Shown: positions 15,862-24,378, numbered from the stretch's first letter. The stretch is DNA of 64,000 nucleotides from JBGVSA01 sp049840475 (GCA_049840475.1 JASGKX010000003.1:992001-1056000), one strand, 5' to 3'. Translations and numbers: made by a program. The notes: generated by a model from the letters alone, not told the origin.

Positions 15862-17688
15862 TCAGTCCTCCAGCGTCAATACCGAAGCGCCCTCTTCGGC
15901 GCCCCCCACCGTACGGCGGAAATTGCCAAACAGGTCGCGGCCCAGGCCGTATTGCGGAGCATTCACGTCGAAGGTGGCAGCGGTGCGCGCGTCGAAATCA
16001 GGCTGCGGCACTTCCACGTACAACTGTCCGGCCTCCGCATCCACCACCACGATGTCACCATCCTTCACACGCGCCAGCGGCCCGCCCGCGGCGGCTTCGG
16101 GCGTGACGTGGATGGCGGCGGGCACCTTGCCGGATGCGCCGGACATGCGCCCATCGGTTACCAACGCAGTCATGAAGCCCTTGTCCAGAATGTTGGCCAG
16201 CGTCGGCGTGAGCTGATGCAGCTCCGGCATGCCGTTGGCCTGCGGCCCCTGAAAGCGGATCACCGCAACGAAATCGTGATTGAGTTCTCCAGCCTTGTAA
16301 GCGGCGATGAGTTGCTCCTGACCATCGAAAACCCGGGCCGGCGCGCGCACCAGACGATGCTGCGGTTTGACAGCGGAAATCTTGATGACCGCACGGCCGA
16401 GGTTGCCCTGCAACAGGCGCAGCCCACCGTCCGGGCTGAAGGGTTGCGCGTGAGTGGACAGCACGGCCGGGTCACCGCTGCTTGCCGGCGCGGCATGCCA
16501 GGCGAGCTTGCCGGCAACATCCAGTTGCGGCGCCTGCGCGTAGGCTTCCAGCCCCTTGCCCGCCACGGTGGTGACGTCGGCATGCAGCAATTCAGCCGAA
16601 AGCAGTTCGCGGATGAGAAAGCCCATGCCGCCCGCTTCGTGGAATTGATTCACGTCCGCAGAACCGTTCGGATAAACCTTCGCCAGCAGCGGCACTACGT
16701 GCGAGAGCGCTTCGAAATCGCTCCAGTCGATAAGAATGCCCGCGGCTCGCGCAATCGCGACCAGATGCAGTGTGTGATTCGTCGAGCCCCCCGTGGCGAG
16801 CAGACCGACGATGCCATTGACGATGGCGCGTTCATCGATGATGCGGCCAATGGGCGTGAATTCCTTGCCGTCTTTCGTGATTGCCACTGCGCGTTGCGTG
16901 GCGGTGCGGGTCAGCGCCTCGCGCAGCGGCGTATTCGGATGCACGAAAGCCGCGCCCGGCATGTGCAGGCCCATGATTTCCATGAGCATCTGATTACTGT
17001 TGGCGGTGCCGTAGAAAGTACACGTACCCGGCGCATGGTAGGACTGCGATTCGGATTCGAGCAGCGCGTCCTTGCCCACCTCGCCCGCCGCGTAACGCTG
17101 ACGGACCTTGGCCTTCATTTCGTTCGGAATGCCTGATGGCATCGGCCCACCGGGCACGAAAATGAACGGCAAATGACCAAAGCGCAGCGCGCCAATCAAC
17201 AGCCCCGGCACGATCTTGTCGCAGATGCCCAGACACAGCGCCGCGTCGAACATGTTGTGCGACAGCGCCACCGCCGTGCCCATGGCAATCACGTCGCGCG
17301 AGAACAGCGACAACTCCATGCCGGGCTGGCCCTGCGTGATGCCGTCGCACATCGCCGGCACGCCGCCAGCCACCTGCGCGGTGGCGCCGACTTCGCGCGC
17401 CGCACTCTTGATGATCTCGGGATAGGTGCCGAATGGCTGATGCGCCGACAGCATGTCGTTGTATGCCGTGACGATGCCGACATTGGGCGCACGCAACGCC
17501 ATGATGCGCAGCTTGTCTTCCTGCGGGCTGGCCGCAAAGCCATGAGCAAGGTTTGTGCACGAGAGCTGGCCGCGATAGGGCGAATGCGGAATTGCCGCAT
17601 CCAGACGGGCCAGATAACGCTGGCGCCGCTCACGGCTGCGTTCAACGATACGTTCGGTGACTTCCTGGACTTTGCTGTGATGGCTCAT
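15862..17688 (-). CDS. edd: phosphogluconate dehydratase (Entner-Doudoroff)
   Basis: 608 residues, the usual length for Edd of the IlvD/Edd family. It dehydrates 6-phosphogluconate to 2-keto-3-deoxy-6-phosphogluconate using a [4Fe-4S] cluster. Visible family motifs are GGVPAMCDGITQGQPGMELS, the cluster-region LCLGICDKIVPGLLIGAL, a GTCTFYGTANSNQ Cys motif, and TDGRMSGASGKVPAAIHVTPE near the C-terminus. It is the first gene of the minus-strand sugar operon, with a HexR-like operator 46 bases upstream of its start. The aldolase partner eda is not in the window. Confidence 0.95.
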   Translation of the reverse strand: MSHHSKVQEVTERIVERSRERRQRYLARLDAAIPHSPYRGQLSCTNLAHGFAASPQEDKLRIMALRAPNVGIVTAYNDMLSAHQPFGTYPEIIKSAAREVGATAQVAGGVPAMCDGITQGQPGMELSLFSRDVIAMGTAVALSHNMFDAALCLGICDKIVPGLLIGALRFGHLPFIFVPGGPMPSGIPNEMKAKVRQRYAAGEVGKDALLESESQSYHAPGTCTFYGTANSNQMLMEIMGLHMPGAAFVHPNTPLREALTRTATQRAVAITKDGKEFTPIGRIIDERAIVNGIVGLLATGGSTNHTLHLVAIARAAGILIDWSDFEALSHVVPLLAKVYPNGSADVNQFHEAGGMGFLIRELLSAELLHADVTTVAGKGLEAYAQAPQLDVAGKLAWHAAPASSGDPAVLSTHAQPFSPDGGLRLLQGNLGRAVIKISAVKPQHRLVRAPARVFDGQEQLIAAYKAGELNHDFVAVIRFQGPQANGMPELHQLTPTLANILDKGFMTALVTDGRMSGASGKVPAAIHVTPEAAAGGPLARVKDGDIVVVDAEAGQLYVEVPQPDFDARTAATFDVNAPQYGLGRDLFGNFRRTVGGAEEGASVLTLED

Positions 17689-17708
17689 GCTGGCACTCGC
17701 TCGCTAGT

Positions 17709-17720
17709 TGATTGATATCA
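17709..17720. promoter_or_regulatory. 12-bp palindrome in the edd upstream region
   Basis: ATTGATATCAAT is a perfect palindrome lying between the HexR-like site and the edd start codon. It could be a second regulator's operator. No regulator can be named from the sequence. Confidence 0.35.
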
Positions 17721-17734
17721 ATTAGCCCGATCAA

Positions 17735-17749
17735 AGTGTAGTATCACTA
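17735..17749. promoter_or_regulatory. HexR-like operator upstream of edd
   Basis: TGTAGT-ATC-ACTACA is a perfect 6+3+6 inverted repeat matching the HexR box pattern TGTARTNNNAYTACA known from Pseudomonas and Shewanella. It lies 46 bases upstream of edd, whose operon ends with the glk-hexR gene, so autoregulation of the whole unit is likely. Confidence 0.75.
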
Positions 17750-17834
17750 CAAACGGGCCGCAACACAAATTTATGGGTGGAACAGTTTTCTGAATACCCA
17801 TTGGACCGGCAGGCCTCGCGACAACACAAGACCC

Positions 17835-17877
17835 TGTTTTTAAATGAAACAGCGTGAGTTCACGCCATCTAAAAACA
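17835..17877. repeat. nested inverted repeat in the edd-glk intergenic region
   Basis: Outer arms TGTTTTTA (17835-17842) and TAAAAACA (17870-17877) enclose an inner perfect hairpin GCGTGA/TCACGC (17852-17857 and 17860-17865). No reading frame covers it convincingly. The 539-base gap 17689-18227 otherwise holds the HexR-like site, a palindrome and the (GA)12 repeat. Confidence 0.45.
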
Positions 17878-18198
17878 GATCACTGACGCGATCTCTTGAA
17901 GTAACTTGCTAACGGTTTACCCGCAATGCGGATTGCCGCCATGTAGTTTTACTCCCTATACTCGCAGCACACTGACACGTGGCGTCAATGCGTACACGAT
18001 AGCCGTCCGACAACGCAGACGGCGACAGATTCGCAGTGAATTCGTCGGGCGCAACACGTTCAGGCGGCCGAGTCACGACATCCGGCAATGGCGCGAACAG
18101 CACCTCGCCGACGCGGACGGCGCAAGGATCATAGGCAACACCCTATACTTCGAAAACCGCGAGCCCCCCTCGGCATCGCACAAGACCACACCAGCAGC

Positions 18199-18222
18199 GA
18201 GAGAGAGAGAGAGAGAGAGAGA
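18199..18222 (+). repeat. (GA)12 dinucleotide repeat at the glk ribosome binding site
   Basis: Twelve perfect GA units end five bases before the glk ATG. The purine-rich repeat is the only Shine-Dalgarno-like sequence available for this gene. Confidence 0.9.
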
Positions 18223-18227
18223 CGACC

Positions 18228-19229
18228 ATGAGCGCTTCCGACCTCGACACGTATCCAAGACTCGTCGGCGATGTAGGCGGCACCAACGCGCGCTTCGCCG
18301 TCATCGCAGGCCCCGGCGCCCCCATCGAACATATCGACACGCTGCCCTGCGCGGACTACAGCGGCCCGGCCGACGCCATCAAGGCATACCTCGCCCGCCA
18401 TGGATTGCCCACTCCGCACTCGGGCGCGATCGGCATTGCCAACCCGGTGACGGGCGATGCCATCCGCATGACCAACCACACTTGGGCTTTTTCGATCGAA
18501 GCAGAACGCAAAGCGATCGGATTGAAGGAACTCATCTTCATCAATGACTTCACCGCGCTGGCGCTGTCATTGCCGCATCTGGGTGACGACGAGCGCTACG
18601 CCGTCGGCGGTGGCGAAGCGATCAGAGGCGCGCCCATCGGCGTCATCGGCCCCGGCACCGGGCTAGGCGTTTCAGGCTTGATCCCCTACCCCGGCGGCCA
18701 CTACACGCCGCTGCAGGGCGAAGGCGGCCACGTCACGCTGTCGGGTCAGACCGATGAAGAACTTGCCGTGCTGCAAGCACTCATGCGGCGCTACCCGCAT
18801 GTATCGGCAGAGCGCGCCGTATCCGGGCCAGGCATGGCAGCCTTGTATCTCGCATTGGCCGAAACACGCGGCCAAAAGGTCGAACCCCTCGACGCACCAG
18901 CCATCCGTGAGAAGGCCGTCGATGGCAGCGACAAGCTATGCGTAGACACAGTCAATATGTTCTGCGCCCTGCTCGCCACCGCAGCGGCCGACCTGGCGCT
19001 GACACTGGGCGCTTTCGGCGGCATCTATATCGGCGGCGGCATTGTGCCGAAGCTTGGGGACTTCTTCCTGCAATCGCCCTTCCGCAGCCGCTTCGAGACC
19101 AAGGGTCGTTTTTCGCAGTACCTCTCGCGCATCCCCACGTATGTCATCACCGCCAAATATCCGGCGTTGATCGGCTCGTCCGTGGCACTCGAATACGCGT
19201 TGCGGCATCGCGCCTACCAGCAGCTATAG
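18228..19229 (+). CDS. glk: glucokinase, stand-alone second copy
   Basis: 333 residues, the normal length of group A proteobacterial glucokinase. It phosphorylates glucose to glucose 6-phosphate with ATP. The phosphate loop DVGGTNARFAV (residues 14-24), the catalytic FINDFTALAL, GPGTGLGVSG, GEGGHVTL and LTLGAFGGIYIGGGIVPKLG motifs are all intact. It is transcribed divergently from edd. It is clearly homologous to the glucokinase half of the glk-hexR fusion in this window, but lacks the regulator part and retains the canonical phosphate loop that the fusion has lost. Translation probably starts from the (GA)12 repeat acting as the ribosome binding site. Confidence 0.93.
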   Translation: MSASDLDTYPRLVGDVGGTNARFAVIAGPGAPIEHIDTLPCADYSGPADAIKAYLARHGLPTPHSGAIGIANPVTGDAIRMTNHTWAFSIEAERKAIGLKELIFINDFTALALSLPHLGDDERYAVGGGEAIRGAPIGVIGPGTGLGVSGLIPYPGGHYTPLQGEGGHVTLSGQTDEELAVLQALMRRYPHVSAERAVSGPGMAALYLALAETRGQKVEPLDAPAIREKAVDGSDKLCVDTVNMFCALLATAAADLALTLGAFGGIYIGGGIVPKLGDFFLQSPFRSRFETKGRFSQYLSRIPTYVITAKYPALIGSSVALEYALRHRAYQQL

Positions 19230-19347
19230 CGCATACGCCGCTTGCATAGGGCACCTTGAAGCACATCGCACCTGTCTTGAGACAAGCGCCGGTATCCGGC
19301 GCTCGGTTAGCGTAGTCCGCTTTGCCGGACACGAGGGGAGACAGGAG

Positions 19348-20403
19348 ATGAACAAGACGCCACGCTTCGACGGCGCCGTACTGACCACGCTCACGCGCAA
19401 TCTCTTTCATGCAGCGGGGCTGGATGAAGACAAGGCACAACGCGTTGCCGAATTGCTGGTCCTCACCGACATGATGGGCCGCCACACGCATGGACTGGCG
19501 CTGTGTCCGCTCTACCTGGACCAGATTGCGCAAGGGCTCATGACCTGCTCGGGCCAGCCCGACGTCATCCGGGACACCGGCAGCACCATCGTATGGGACG
19601 GCCGATATCTGCCCGGCCTGTGGCTGGTGGACCAAGCACTCAACCTCGCCTTTGAGCGCTTGCCCGAACACGGCGTTGTGACGTTCGCAATGCGTCGCAG
19701 CCATCACATCGCATGCCTGGCGAGTCTGGTCAAACAAGCCGTTGACCGCGGCTATCTCGCCATCCTGGCAAGCTCCGACCCGGCCTTTGAGTTTGTTGCG
19801 CCCCACGGCGGGCGCGAGGCGGTATTCACGCCCAATCCGTTCGCCATCGGCTACCCCGGCACGCGCACACCCGTGCTCGTCGACATCTGCGCATCGATCA
19901 CCACCGTGTCGATGGTGCGTCAGAAAGTGGCAAGCGGCCAGACAATGGACAACGCCTGGCTACTCGATGGGGCCGGCGTGCCGAGCCAGGACCCGCGCGT
20001 AATGGAACAGACCGACCCACGTGGCAGCATCATGCTGCTGGGCGGGCTGGAATACGGTCACAAGGGATTCGGCCTTGCGCTGATGGTGGAAGCGCTTACG
20101 CAAGGTCTGTCGGGCTTCGGGCGCAAGGACTCCGAAAAACGTTGGAGCGGCAGCGTCTATCTGCAGGTTGTCGATCCCGACGCATTTGCCGGACACGAGG
20201 CCTTCATCGCCACCATGGACGACCTTACAGCGCGCTGCCACGCCAGCGCCCCCATCGATGCGGAGAGGCCGGTGCGCATGCCGGGCGAGCAAACCTCCCG
20301 CAACATCGCCCAAGCACACGAAGAAGGTGTGCAGGTCGCGCCAGAAGTCATTGCCCGCTTGCGCGAATGGGCCCAGCGCCTTCGCGTGCCCGCCCCTCTG
20401 TAG
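19348..20403 (+). CDS. malate/L-lactate dehydrogenase family oxidoreductase
   Basis: 351 residues, full length for the Ldh_2 (malate/sulfolactate/ureidoglycolate dehydrogenase) family of NAD(P)-dependent 2-hydroxyacid dehydrogenases. The N-terminal motif LTDMMGRHTHGLALCP corresponds to the family's RGxxSHG segment. RRSHHIACLA holds the conserved catalytic His region, and VLVDICAS and GGLEYGHKGFGLALMVE are further family blocks. An AGGAG site lies 5 bases before the start. It follows glk by 118 bases on the same strand. The exact substrate cannot be told from sequence; a role in sugar-acid or lactate metabolism is plausible. Confidence 0.85.
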   Translation: MNKTPRFDGAVLTTLTRNLFHAAGLDEDKAQRVAELLVLTDMMGRHTHGLALCPLYLDQIAQGLMTCSGQPDVIRDTGSTIVWDGRYLPGLWLVDQALNLAFERLPEHGVVTFAMRRSHHIACLASLVKQAVDRGYLAILASSDPAFEFVAPHGGREAVFTPNPFAIGYPGTRTPVLVDICASITTVSMVRQKVASGQTMDNAWLLDGAGVPSQDPRVMEQTDPRGSIMLLGGLEYGHKGFGLALMVEALTQGLSGFGRKDSEKRWSGSVYLQVVDPDAFAGHEAFIATMDDLTARCHASAPIDAERPVRMPGEQTSRNIAQAHEEGVQVAPEVIARLREWAQRLRVPAPL

Positions 20404-20425
20404 GCCCGCACGCCCGCTCCACAAG

Positions 20426-20454
20426 AAAAAAGCCCGTCTGTGACGGGCTTTTTT
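20426..20454. terminator. bidirectional intrinsic terminator
   Basis: A perfect 8-bp stem (20431-20438 with 20442-20449) is flanked by an A run on the left and a T run on the right. It can end both the Ldh-family gene (plus) and the isc operon (minus, last gene iscX). Confidence 0.85.
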
Positions 20455-20471
20455 GTCGCAAGGCGCCTAGC

Positions 20472-20666
20472 TCATTCGCTCTCTTCAATCCACGCGGCCT
20501 GAATGGCTTCGAGGAGACGTTCACCACAATGCTTGGGATCGTCGTCAAACTCGGGTAAGTCCATCACCCATTTCATGAGATCGACAAAGTTCACCCGTGT
20601 CGGGTTGACGTCCGGCTTGGCTTCGGACAACGCAATGGCGATCTCCAGGGAATCGGTCCACTTCAT
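20472..20666 (-). CDS. iscX: Fe-S assembly protein IscX
   Basis: 64 residues, small and acidic, beginning MKWTDSLEIAIALSEAKPDV with the family pattern FVDLMKWVMDLPEFDDDP. IscX binds IscS and acts as an iron-dependent modulator of cluster assembly. Its start overlaps the fdx stop by 4 bases (ATGA), and it is the last gene of the isc operon. Confidence 0.92.
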   Translation of the reverse strand: MKWTDSLEIAIALSEAKPDVNPTRVNFVDLMKWVMDLPEFDDDPKHCGERLLEAIQAAWIEESE

Positions 20667-21010
20667 TTCTTTTTGCCTCCTTCGCTCACCATGTTGATGG
20701 TATAGCGCGGAATTTCGACCACCAGCGGCGTGTCATCCACGAGTGCCTGGCACGACAGGCGCGAATTGGCTTCCAGTCCCCACGCCTTGTCGAGCAAGTC
20801 TTCTTCAATGTCTTCGGCAGGCTCAAGCGAATTGAAGCCTTCGCGCACGATGACGTGACACGTCGTGCATGCGCAGGACTTCTCGCAGGCGTGTTCGATT
20901 TCGATGCCGGCATCGAGCAGCGCATCGCAGATCGACTGGCCTTCGCGGCCTTCGATCACGGCACCCTCCGGGCAAAGTTCTACGTGCGGCAGTACGACGA
21001 TCTGGGTCAT
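20663..21010 (-). CDS. fdx: ISC-type [2Fe-2S] ferredoxin
   Basis: 115 residues. The adrenodoxin-like ferredoxin supplies electrons for Fe-S cluster assembly. Cluster ligands are the three cysteines in HACEKSCACTTCHV plus the Cys in RLSCQAL. It lies 14 bases after hscA and overlaps iscX by 4 bases. Confidence 0.94.
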   Translation of the reverse strand: MTQIVVLPHVELCPEGAVIEGREGQSICDALLDAGIEIEHACEKSCACTTCHVIVREGFNSLEPAEDIEEDLLDKAWGLEANSRLSCQALVDDTPLVVEIPRYTINMVSEGGKKK

Positions 21011-21024
21011 GAATCCGTATTCCC

Positions 21025-22884
21025 TTAAACGGGCAAATTGTCGATGCGGTTGCCGGCCAGTGCCTGGCGGATCGCTTTGTCCATGCGACGCGCGGCAAAG
21101 TCGGCAGTGGCTTGCGAGAGGGCTTCGACGCCGGCTTTCACGGCCTGTGCGTCATTGCCTGCGGCAAGCGACTTGAGTGCTGCGATGCGGGACTCGATGG
21201 CGCTCTTCTCATTCGCGTCGAGCAGGTCCGCGTCCTCGTTCATCGCCACATGTGTGGCGTCGATCAGGCGCTCGGCTTCAACCTGCTGTTCGCGCAGTGC
21301 GCGCGCATGCATGTCTTCGCCCGCATGCTCGAAACCCGCCTTGAGCATCGCGGTGACCTCATCGTCCGACAAGCCATAACTTGGCTTGACGGTGACGCCC
21401 GCCTCGATGCCCGTGGATTGTTCGCGCGCCGACACCGACAGCAGACCATCGGCGTCGACCTGGAACGTCACGCGGATACGCGCAGCCCCGGCCACCATCG
21501 GCGGAATGTCGCGCAACTCGAAGCGCGCCAGCGAGCGACAGTCGCTCACGAGTTCGCGCTCGCCCTGCACCACGTGGATCGCCATGGCGGTCTGGCCGTC
21601 GCGATAGGTGGTGAATTCCTGCGCCTTGGCGGTGGGGATGGTGGAATTGCGCGGAATGATCTTCTCGACCAAACCGCCCATGGTCTCGAGCCCAAGCGAC
21701 AACGGCGTCACGTCGAGCAGCAGCCAGTCTTCGCCTGCACGGCGATTGCCAGCCAGCACATTGGCCTGGATCGCAGCGCCGATGGCGACGACCTTGTCCG
21801 GATCGATATCGGTGAACGGCTCACGCTCGAAAAACGCTTCGACCGCGCCACGCACGTGCGGCATGCGCGTCGCGCCGCCCACCATCACGACCGCCTGCAC
21901 GTCATCGGTCTTTACGCCCGCATCGCGCAATGCCTTGCGGATCGGGTTGAGGGTACGTTCGACCAACGAACGGGTCAGTTCCTGGAAGAATGCGGCGGAG
22001 ATGGGCAGTTCGCGCACGCCACCATCTGCCAGCGGCACGCGGGCGGTGGTTTCGGATTCGCGCGTCAGCACTTCTTTCACGCGGCGCGCTTCAACCATGA
22101 TGCCGCGCGAAGCGACATCGCCTTCGCCCACTTCGCGCGCCATCCAATCGGCAAGCGTCTGATCGAAGTCGTCGCCACCCAGCGCGGAATCACCACTGGT
22201 GGCCATGACTTCAAACACACCGCGCGAGAGCTTCAAAATTGAGCAATCGAGTGTGCCGCCGCCCAGGTCATATACGGCATAGACGCCTTCAGCGGCGTTA
22301 TCCAGCCCATAGGCGATGGCGGCCGCGGTCGGCTCGTTGAGCAGGCGCAGCACGTTGATGCCGGCCAGACGCGCGGCGTCCTTGGTGGCCTGGCGTTGTG
22401 CGTCGTCGAAATACGCCGGTACCGTAATCACCGCGCCGACCAGATCGCCACCGAGTGAAGCCTCGGCTCGCTCACGCAGCACACGGAGGATCTGTGCCGA
22501 CACTTCGACCGGCGTGACCTGCCCGGCCACAGTATTGATGCGCACCATGCCGCCTGTATCGACCAGGTCATAACGCGCCCGCAACGCCGGTTCCGTATCG
22601 GCCAGTCCGCGCCCCATGAGTCGCTTGACCGACGCGATGGTGTTGCGCGAATCGGCGGCCTGCTGACTGGCCGCGCGGCTACCGACGACAGCTTCGCCAT
22701 CCGCCAGATAACGCACCACGGAGGGCAGCAGAATGCCGCATTCATCGCCCACGAGGCATTCGGGCAGCGAATGGCGCACGGTCGCGACCAGCGAGTTGGT
22801 CGTACCAAGGTCAATACCAACCGCGCGACGATGCTGGTGCGGCTCGGGCGTCTCACCCGGTTCGGACAGTTGTAACAGTGCCAT
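21025..22884 (-). CDS. hscA: Fe-S assembly Hsp70 chaperone HscA
   Basis: 619 residues, typical for HscA. An N-terminal actin-like ATPase domain begins with GIDLGTTNSLVATVR (about residue 24) and includes VYDLGGGTLDCSIL and VVMVGGATRMPHVR. The substrate-binding domain follows from about residue 395 with LLLDVTPLSLGLETMGG. HscA and its co-chaperone HscB release nascent clusters from IscU, recognising an LPPVK peptide; IscU in this window has LPPVK. It is followed by fdx and preceded by hscB with a 31-base gap. Confidence 0.95.
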   Translation of the reverse strand: MALLQLSEPGETPEPHQHRRAVGIDLGTTNSLVATVRHSLPECLVGDECGILLPSVVRYLADGEAVVGSRAASQQAADSRNTIASVKRLMGRGLADTEPALRARYDLVDTGGMVRINTVAGQVTPVEVSAQILRVLRERAEASLGGDLVGAVITVPAYFDDAQRQATKDAARLAGINVLRLLNEPTAAAIAYGLDNAAEGVYAVYDLGGGTLDCSILKLSRGVFEVMATSGDSALGGDDFDQTLADWMAREVGEGDVASRGIMVEARRVKEVLTRESETTARVPLADGGVRELPISAAFFQELTRSLVERTLNPIRKALRDAGVKTDDVQAVVMVGGATRMPHVRGAVEAFFEREPFTDIDPDKVVAIGAAIQANVLAGNRRAGEDWLLLDVTPLSLGLETMGGLVEKIIPRNSTIPTAKAQEFTTYRDGQTAMAIHVVQGERELVSDCRSLARFELRDIPPMVAGAARIRVTFQVDADGLLSVSAREQSTGIEAGVTVKPSYGLSDDEVTAMLKAGFEHAGEDMHARALREQQVEAERLIDATHVAMNEDADLLDANEKSAIESRIAALKSLAAGNDAQAVKAGVEALSQATADFAARRMDKAIRQALAGNRIDNLPV

Positions 22885-22915
22885 CTTTATCGTTTCGTCT
22901 TGAACATGCCGGCGA

Positions 22916-23419
22916 TCAGACCGCCATGGCGTCTTCGATCTCGGTGCGCAGCCGCTCGATGAACATCAATCGGCGCACGGTTTCGGCGGCGCCGGCAGAG
23001 TCATCGGACACATCGAGCTGGCGACCGAGCTGCTGGAACATCGCCTGCTCTTCTTCCTGCATGCGATCGAGCAGATCAGCCAATGCAACGTTATCGCCCT
23101 GTGCGTCTTCGACCGCCTCACGCCATTCCATCTGCTGCATCAGGAACGCGGGCGACATCGCCGTGTTGCGCTCGGCATCGATTTCGGTACCACGCCGCGA
23201 CAACAAATAACGCCCGCGCGTGAGCGGATTACGCAAGGCCCGGTACGCCTCATTGGCGAGCGTGGCCCATTGCATGGCGACGCGGCGCTCGCCTTCGGGG
23301 CGATGCGCGAAGCGATCCGGGTGCACTTGCGCCTGCACCTTGCGATAGGCGGCCTCGAGCTGACCAGAGTCCAGCGCGTAGCGTTCCGGCAAGCCAAACA
23401 AAGAGAAATAGTCTTGCAT
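22916..23419 (-). CDS. hscB: co-chaperone HscB
   Basis: 167 residues from the ATG at 23419; the frame is open to 23515 but the family starts at MQDYFSLFGLPERY. An N-terminal J-domain carries the HPD motif (VHPDRFAHRPEGER). The C-terminal domain binds IscU. It stimulates the HscA ATPase. A strong 10-bp hairpin (23428-23458) lies just upstream of the start and covers the only SD-like G-rich stretch. Confidence 0.92.
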   Translation of the reverse strand: MQDYFSLFGLPERYALDSGQLEAAYRKVQAQVHPDRFAHRPEGERRVAMQWATLANEAYRALRNPLTRGRYLLSRRGTEIDAERNTAMSPAFLMQQMEWREAVEDAQGDNVALADLLDRMQEEEQAMFQQLGRQLDVSDDSAGAAETVRRLMFIERLRTEIEDAMAV

Positions 23420-23427
23420 AGTTAAAC

Positions 23428-23458
23428 GCCCCGCCGGGGTTGGGTCCACCGGCGGGGC
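23428..23458 (-). promoter_or_regulatory. intercistronic hairpin before hscB
   Basis: Perfect 10-bp arms 23428-23437 and 23449-23458 (GCCCCGCCGG and its complement) flank an 11-base loop, ending 8 bases before the hscB ATG. There is no T run, so it is not a typical terminator. It may be an mRNA processing or attenuation element separating iscRSUA from hscBA-fdx-iscX. Confidence 0.5.
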
Positions 23459-23570
23459 GAGGGAAATGTCCGGGCGATTCCTGCGCGACAGGCTTGCCGC
23501 GCAGTCAAAAATCACAAGGGCGCAATTCTAACGCGAGCGGAGCCCGCGCGTAGCATTGGCGGCAGCCCGG

Positions 23571-23894
23571 TCAGACGTGGAAGCTCTCGCCGCAACCGCA
23601 CTCGTTCTTGACGTTCGGGTTATTGAACTTGAAGCCTTCGTTCAAGCCCTCACGCGCGAAGTCGAGTTCGGTACCGTCGATGTACGGCAAACTCTTCGGA
23701 TCCACCAGCACTTTGACGCCGAAGCTCTCGAAGACAACGTCTTCACCAGCCACTTCGTCGGCGTACTCGAGCTTGTAGGCCATGCCCGAGCAACCGGAGG
23801 TCTTCACGCCCAGGCGAATGCCCACGCCCTTGCCGCGACGGGTCAGAAAGTTATTGATGTGGCGTGCTGCCGCTTCCGAAAGAGTAACTGCCAT
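23571..23894 (-). CDS. iscA: iron-sulphur assembly protein IscA
   Basis: 107 residues with AGGAGG 7 bases upstream. This A-type carrier has three conserved cysteines: SGCSGMAY and the C-terminal ECGCGESF. It transfers clusters or iron to target proteins. It sits 17 bases after iscU. A 151-base gap to the hscB start follows, holding only the hairpin at 23428-23458. Confidence 0.95.
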   Translation of the reverse strand: MAVTLSEAAARHINNFLTRRGKGVGIRLGVKTSGCSGMAYKLEYADEVAGEDVVFESFGVKVLVDPKSLPYIDGTELDFAREGLNEGFKFNNPNVKNECGCGESFHV

Positions 23895-23911
23895 TGCTGC
23901 AAACCTCCTGC

Positions 23912-24322
23912 TTACGCTGCTTCGGCCTTATCGTCGGCCTGACCATGCTTCTTGCGGTAATCCTCGACAGCCGCCTTGATAGCGTCTTCGGCAAGGATCG
24001 AGCAGTGGATCTTCACCGGCGGCAGAGCCAGTTCTTCGGCGATTGCCGTGTTCTTGATGTTGGCCGCTTCGTCGAGCGTCTTGCCCTTGACCCACTCGGT
24101 CACCAGCGAGCTCGACGCAATGGCCGAGCCGCAGCCGTAGGTCTTGAACTTGGCATCCTCGATCACGCCGGTCTGCGGATTGACCTTGATCTGCAACTTC
24201 ATCACGTCACCACACGCCGGGGCGCCGACCATGCCGGTGCCCACTGCGCCGTCGTCCTTGGCGAACGAGCCAACGTTACGCGGGTTTTCGTAGTGGTCCA
24301 GAACTTTTTCGCTGTATGCCAT
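23912..24322 (-). CDS. iscU: Fe-S cluster scaffold IscU
   Basis: 136 residues. The ATG at 24322 (MAYSEKVLDHYENPRNVGSF) is chosen because GAAGGAG lies 8 bases upstream and the family starts there. Cluster ligands are in GAPACGDV, YGCGSAIASSS and IHCSILAEDA. LPPVK before the last Cys is the HscA recognition peptide. Clusters are built on it with sulphur from IscS. Confidence 0.96.
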   Translation of the reverse strand: MAYSEKVLDHYENPRNVGSFAKDDGAVGTGMVGAPACGDVMKLQIKVNPQTGVIEDAKFKTYGCGSAIASSSLVTEWVKGKTLDEAANIKNTAIAEELALPPVKIHCSILAEDAIKAAVEDYRKKHGQADDKAEAA

Positions 24323-24378
24323 GGTATTGCTCCTTCGTCGCAACGCGCATGCCCGCAGGCTGCGCATTGCTCGTTAAA

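Noticed and set aside
17942..17956. Second HexR-like site TGTAGT-TTT-ACTCCC upstream of glk
   Set aside because: Only one half matches the HexR box; too weak to call.
17906..18547. 213-codon frame overlapping the glk start
   Set aside because: Runs through the (GA)12 repeat as Arg-Glu repeats and into glk in another frame; not a gene.
20425..20454. Inverted repeat considered as an insertion-element end or attachment site
   Set aside because: A/T-flanked hairpin between convergent genes is a standard bidirectional terminator; no integrase or transposase nearby.
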